Translations under genes and position numbers: made by a program
Shown: positions 4,492-5,702 of the stretch, in pieces
Position numbering within the stretch: position 1 is the first letter of the stretch
Layout: each line of letters starts with the position of its first letter
Source of the DNA: CS4-C045 sp964347545
GTDB taxonomy: Bacteria; Planctomycetota; Planctomycetia; Pirellulales; UBA7805
Reading direction: 5' to 3'
Assembly: GCA_964347545.1 (NCBI GenBank)
Contig: CAYFZZ010000261.1
Span: 1 to 5,702 of the forward strand
Length of the DNA stretch: 5,702 nucleotides
Notes under the pieces: generated by a model
Databases searched by the model: none
The model's input: the letters and a program-made list of their open reading frames with translations, nothing else
Told to the model about the DNA's origin: nothing

Positions 4492-4930
4492 GATTCCCTC
4501 TGGCATCGGGCCGCAGCCGAAAGAAGCCATGCCAAGATTCTGAGCAATCTGGACCAGAAACTCCAGAAGGCCCGGGATTCCGCTAAAAAATGGGGCCCTG
4601 TCTGGGAAGCGACCGCTTCCGCCTTTCGCGGCACCGGGGTGCGGAACGGTCAGACCGGTCAGGTCCGTTTTTGCAGTTTTTCATCGGTAGGTTCGCATCC
4701 CTCCCGGCCGATCGGCCATGTGGGAAGGCAGGCGGCAGCGGGTCAGCAGGCCCCGGGGGGCCTTGTCACCCTGTCGGGTCGGGCGGCGGGGGACGCGCGC
4801 GGGTTGAAGGAGCAACGCCCCTGGCAGCTCGGACCCGGCCGAGCCGCCCGGACAGCGATGGTACCGATCCTTGTGGTGGCGATATCAAGCCGGTGTCAAG
4901 CGATTTTTCCGAGCGAAAAAGACGGCCACC
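4492..4930. other. non-coding GC-rich stretch upstream of the 74-aa gene
   Basis: No gene is supported on either strand; the frames here have poor composition (Arg/Gly/Ala-rich) and no start signals. Small palindromes are present: GGAAGC-GACC-GCTTCC (near 4606) and GGCCGATCGGCC (4706-4717). The promoter of the minus-strand operon should lie in its left part, but I see no clear -35/-10 pair. Confidence 0.45.
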
Positions 4931-5040
4931 CTGTAGCCGGCCTCTTAGAGCCCGGAGCCTGTAGCCGGACGTTTTGAGCCCGGAGCCTGTAGCCGGCCTC
5001 TTTGAGGCCGGAACCTGCGGGCTCACAGAGCCCGCCTACA
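4931..5040 (+). repeat. three tandem 28-bp hairpin units ending in the double-hairpin repeat
   Basis: Units CTGTAGCCGG...GGAGC lie at 4931-4958, 4959-4986 and 4987-5014, each exactly 28 bases. The third keeps the full CCGGCCTC/GAGGCCGG stem. In the first two the right arm is changed to GAGCCCGG. The second arm GCGGGCTC-ACA-GAGCCCGC and the closing CTACA occur once, at the end (5015-5040). This looks like expansion of the left hairpin alone. Confidence 0.85.
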
Positions 5041-5048
5041 TCAGCTCA

Positions 5049-5071
5049 AAAAAGAAGCCTGGCACCTTTTT
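5049..5071. repeat. imperfect A-run/T-run palindrome (GCCTGGCACC type)
   Basis: AAAAAG (5049-5054) pairs with CTTTTT (5066-5071) around AAGCCTGGCAC. It resembles a degenerate form of the AAAAGGTGCC-GGCACCTTTT palindromes I associate with planctomycete intergenic regions, and may act as a weak two-way terminator. Confidence 0.35.
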
Positions 5072-5117
5072 CACCTTTGGCCTTTTTCTGGCCCCGTTTT
5101 CCGGCCCGGCCCGGTTA

Positions 5118-5127
5118 ATGCCTGTCC
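5118..5127 (+). repeat. unoccupied IS110 target-like site ATGCCTGTCC
   Basis: A 10/10 match to the guide-defined target. With the A at 5117, 11 consecutive bases agree with the bridge RNA loop. TTTT follows, as in the other sites. Confidence 0.72.
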
Positions 5128-5180
5128 TTTTCTCGCCTTCTGTCCTTTTCTCGCCTGTCCCTGTCCTTTTCTCGCCTGTC
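5122..5180 (+). repeat. three copies of CTGTCCTTTTCTCGCC
   Basis: Identical 16-base units are at 5122-5137, 5140-5155 and 5161-5176, separated by TT and TGTCC, followed by a partial TGTC. The first unit is fused to the ATGCCTGTCC target site. Confidence 0.85.
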
Positions 5181-5201
5181 AATCGACCGAAGAGCCCGAT
5201 G

Positions 5202-5366
5202 ATGCTTGTCCTTTTTTTGACGGTCTTGAGACTTTTTTGACTGTCAACTTGAACCTTCGTGCTCTTCGTGTCCTTCGTGGTGAAATTCCCCTGCGCCGGA
5301 GCCGGCCTCTCTGAGGCCGGAGCCTGCGGGCTCACAGAGCCCGCCTACAGGTTTCTTGAAGCCAGA
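5202..5366 (+). repeat. dispersed repeat module, copy 2, with near-target site at its left edge
   Basis: This is the counterpart of 1449-1609, with three CTTCGTG units (5255, 5264, 5273) and the two hairpins (5302-5320 and 5326-5344). The outer TGTAG arm is replaced by CGGAG, so the cloverleaf cannot close. The left edge reads ATGCTTGTCC (5202-5211), one base away from ATGCCTGTCC. It lies at the position that carries the insertion sequence in copy 1, and so shows what the empty site looked like. Confidence 0.82.
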
Positions 5367-5390
5367 GCGTGTGTATGTGGCCGAAGAATG

Positions 5391-5418
5391 CTGTAGCCGG
5401 CCTCTTGGAGGCCGGAGC
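5391..5418 (+). repeat. single 28-bp hairpin unit
   Basis: CTGTAGCCGGCCTC with GAGGCCGGAGC around TTG, identical to 1539-1566. The second hairpin is absent. Confidence 0.8.
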
Positions 5419-5420
5419 TC

Positions 5421-5445
5421 AGAAAAAAACTGGCGCCTTTTTTCT
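5421..5445 (-). terminator. A/T-stem hairpin after the right-edge gene
   Basis: AGAAAAAA (5421-5428) pairs with TTTTTTCT (5438-5445) around ACTGGCGCC. On the minus strand it begins 11 bases after the stop of the 5457 gene and gives a T-rich 3' side. The GC core is small, so its strength is uncertain. Confidence 0.45.
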
Positions 5446-5456
5446 ATGCGGCAGCT

Positions 5457-5702
5457 TCACATGATCTCGTCCGGTTCGGCGAGTACTTCTGCCAGCAGGT
5501 CGGCGAGGCCCAGCCGGCTGGCATGGGTTGCCATTTCCGCTTGCTCCGCTTGGCTGGCAGTGCGATAGATGGCCCGCAAGTCTCGACGTCTCTTGTGGCT
5601 TCCCTTGCTGATCCACACCAGCTTGGAAGCCGCCGCATCCACTCGGCATACCACCGGAAACATCGTCCCGGCAAAGAGTTCCATGTTCTCCGAGCGGCTC
5701 AA
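5457..5702 (-). CDS. hypothetical protein, 5' end at or beyond the window edge
   Basis: The frame is open to the edge. From an internal ATG (5682-5684) it reads MELFAGTMFPVVCRVDAAAS and so on, then a basic SKGSHKRRRDLRAIYRT, and ends with a helical acidic tail LADLLAEVLAEPDEIM. That would give 75 residues, but the GGAG before this ATG is only 3 bases away, which is too close. The only other start in view is TTG at the very edge, so the true start may lie outside. The composition is normal for a protein, while the other frames across it are not. I recognise no family. A hairpin terminator candidate follows it. Confidence 0.6.
   Translation of the reverse strand: MSRSENMELFAGTMFPVVCRVDAAASKLVWISKGSHKRRRDLRAIYRTASQAEQAEMATHASRLGLADLLAEVLAEPDEIM

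Noticed and set aside
4270..4977. 235-aa plus-strand ORF
   Set aside because: It runs antisense over the 74-aa gene, which has a strong Shine-Dalgarno, and then through GC-rich repeats; composition is not protein-like.
4931..5040. CRISPR-like array of 28-bp units
   Set aside because: The units are directly adjacent with no spacers and are self-palindromic; this is a tandem hairpin repeat.
5036..5335. 99-aa minus-strand ORF containing KDTKSTK and TGEKRTG repeats
   Set aside because: It is a translation of the CTTCGTG and CTGTCCTTTTCTCGCC repeats, a common false gene in such genomes.

Overview
The window looks like accessory DNA from a planctomycete, probably of the Pirellulales type. This rests on the families of dispersed GC-rich hairpin repeats (the GTAGCCGGCCTC / GCGGGCTCACAGAGCCCGCCTACA units), the CTTCGTG 9-base-period repeat, the AAGGACAGGCAT repeats, and a set of small basic proteins of unknown function. 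No gene in the window fixes the genus.

Positions 3-1449 hold an apparently complete IS110-family insertion sequence. It has a 322-aa DEDD transposase (227-1195), a 222-base left end and an unusually long 252-base right end. The main result is that the left end encodes a bridge RNA whose four guide segments can all be read from the sequence. In the target-binding loop, ATGCCT (112-117) equals the left target plus core, and GGACAG (136-141) is the complement of CTGTCC, the right flank. In the donor-binding loop, ACCGTCGCT (173-181) equals the last bases of the right end plus core, and TACTAG (209-214) is the complement of CTAGTA, the core plus the first bases of the left end. These matches set the core dinucleotide as CT and the element ends at 3/4 and 1448/1449. 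When the ends join in the excised circle, TTGACA (1426-1431) and TAGTAT (4-9) would form a promoter with a 17-base spacer that drives the bridge RNA. The programmed target, ATGCCTGTCC, is part of a dispersed repeat: three intact, unoccupied 10/10 copies lie in this same window, along with near copies. The element therefore appears to home to its host's repeats.

From 1449 to 1609 lies a 161-bp repeat module that recurs almost intact at 5207-5366. It contains a T-rich start, the CTTCGTG triplet and a cloverleaf-like double hairpin. The element sits exactly at the left edge of the first copy. A 58-aa small ORF (1748-1924, +) follows.

The rest is mostly minus-strand. It holds a 258-aa lysine/arginine-rich-headed protein of unknown function (2087-2863), followed by a 40-aa probable truncated ORF (1943-2065). 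Further right is a tightly coupled pair: a 74-aa basic protein (4252-4476) and a DUF2293-family protein with two CxxC pairs (3548-4237). The C-terminal part of another hypothetical protein runs off the right edge (5457-5702).

Between these are long non-coding stretches (2882-3547 and 4477-5456) packed with short tandem and palindromic repeats. The gene content gives no pathway. The coherent system here is the RNA-guided insertion sequence and the repeat family it targets.
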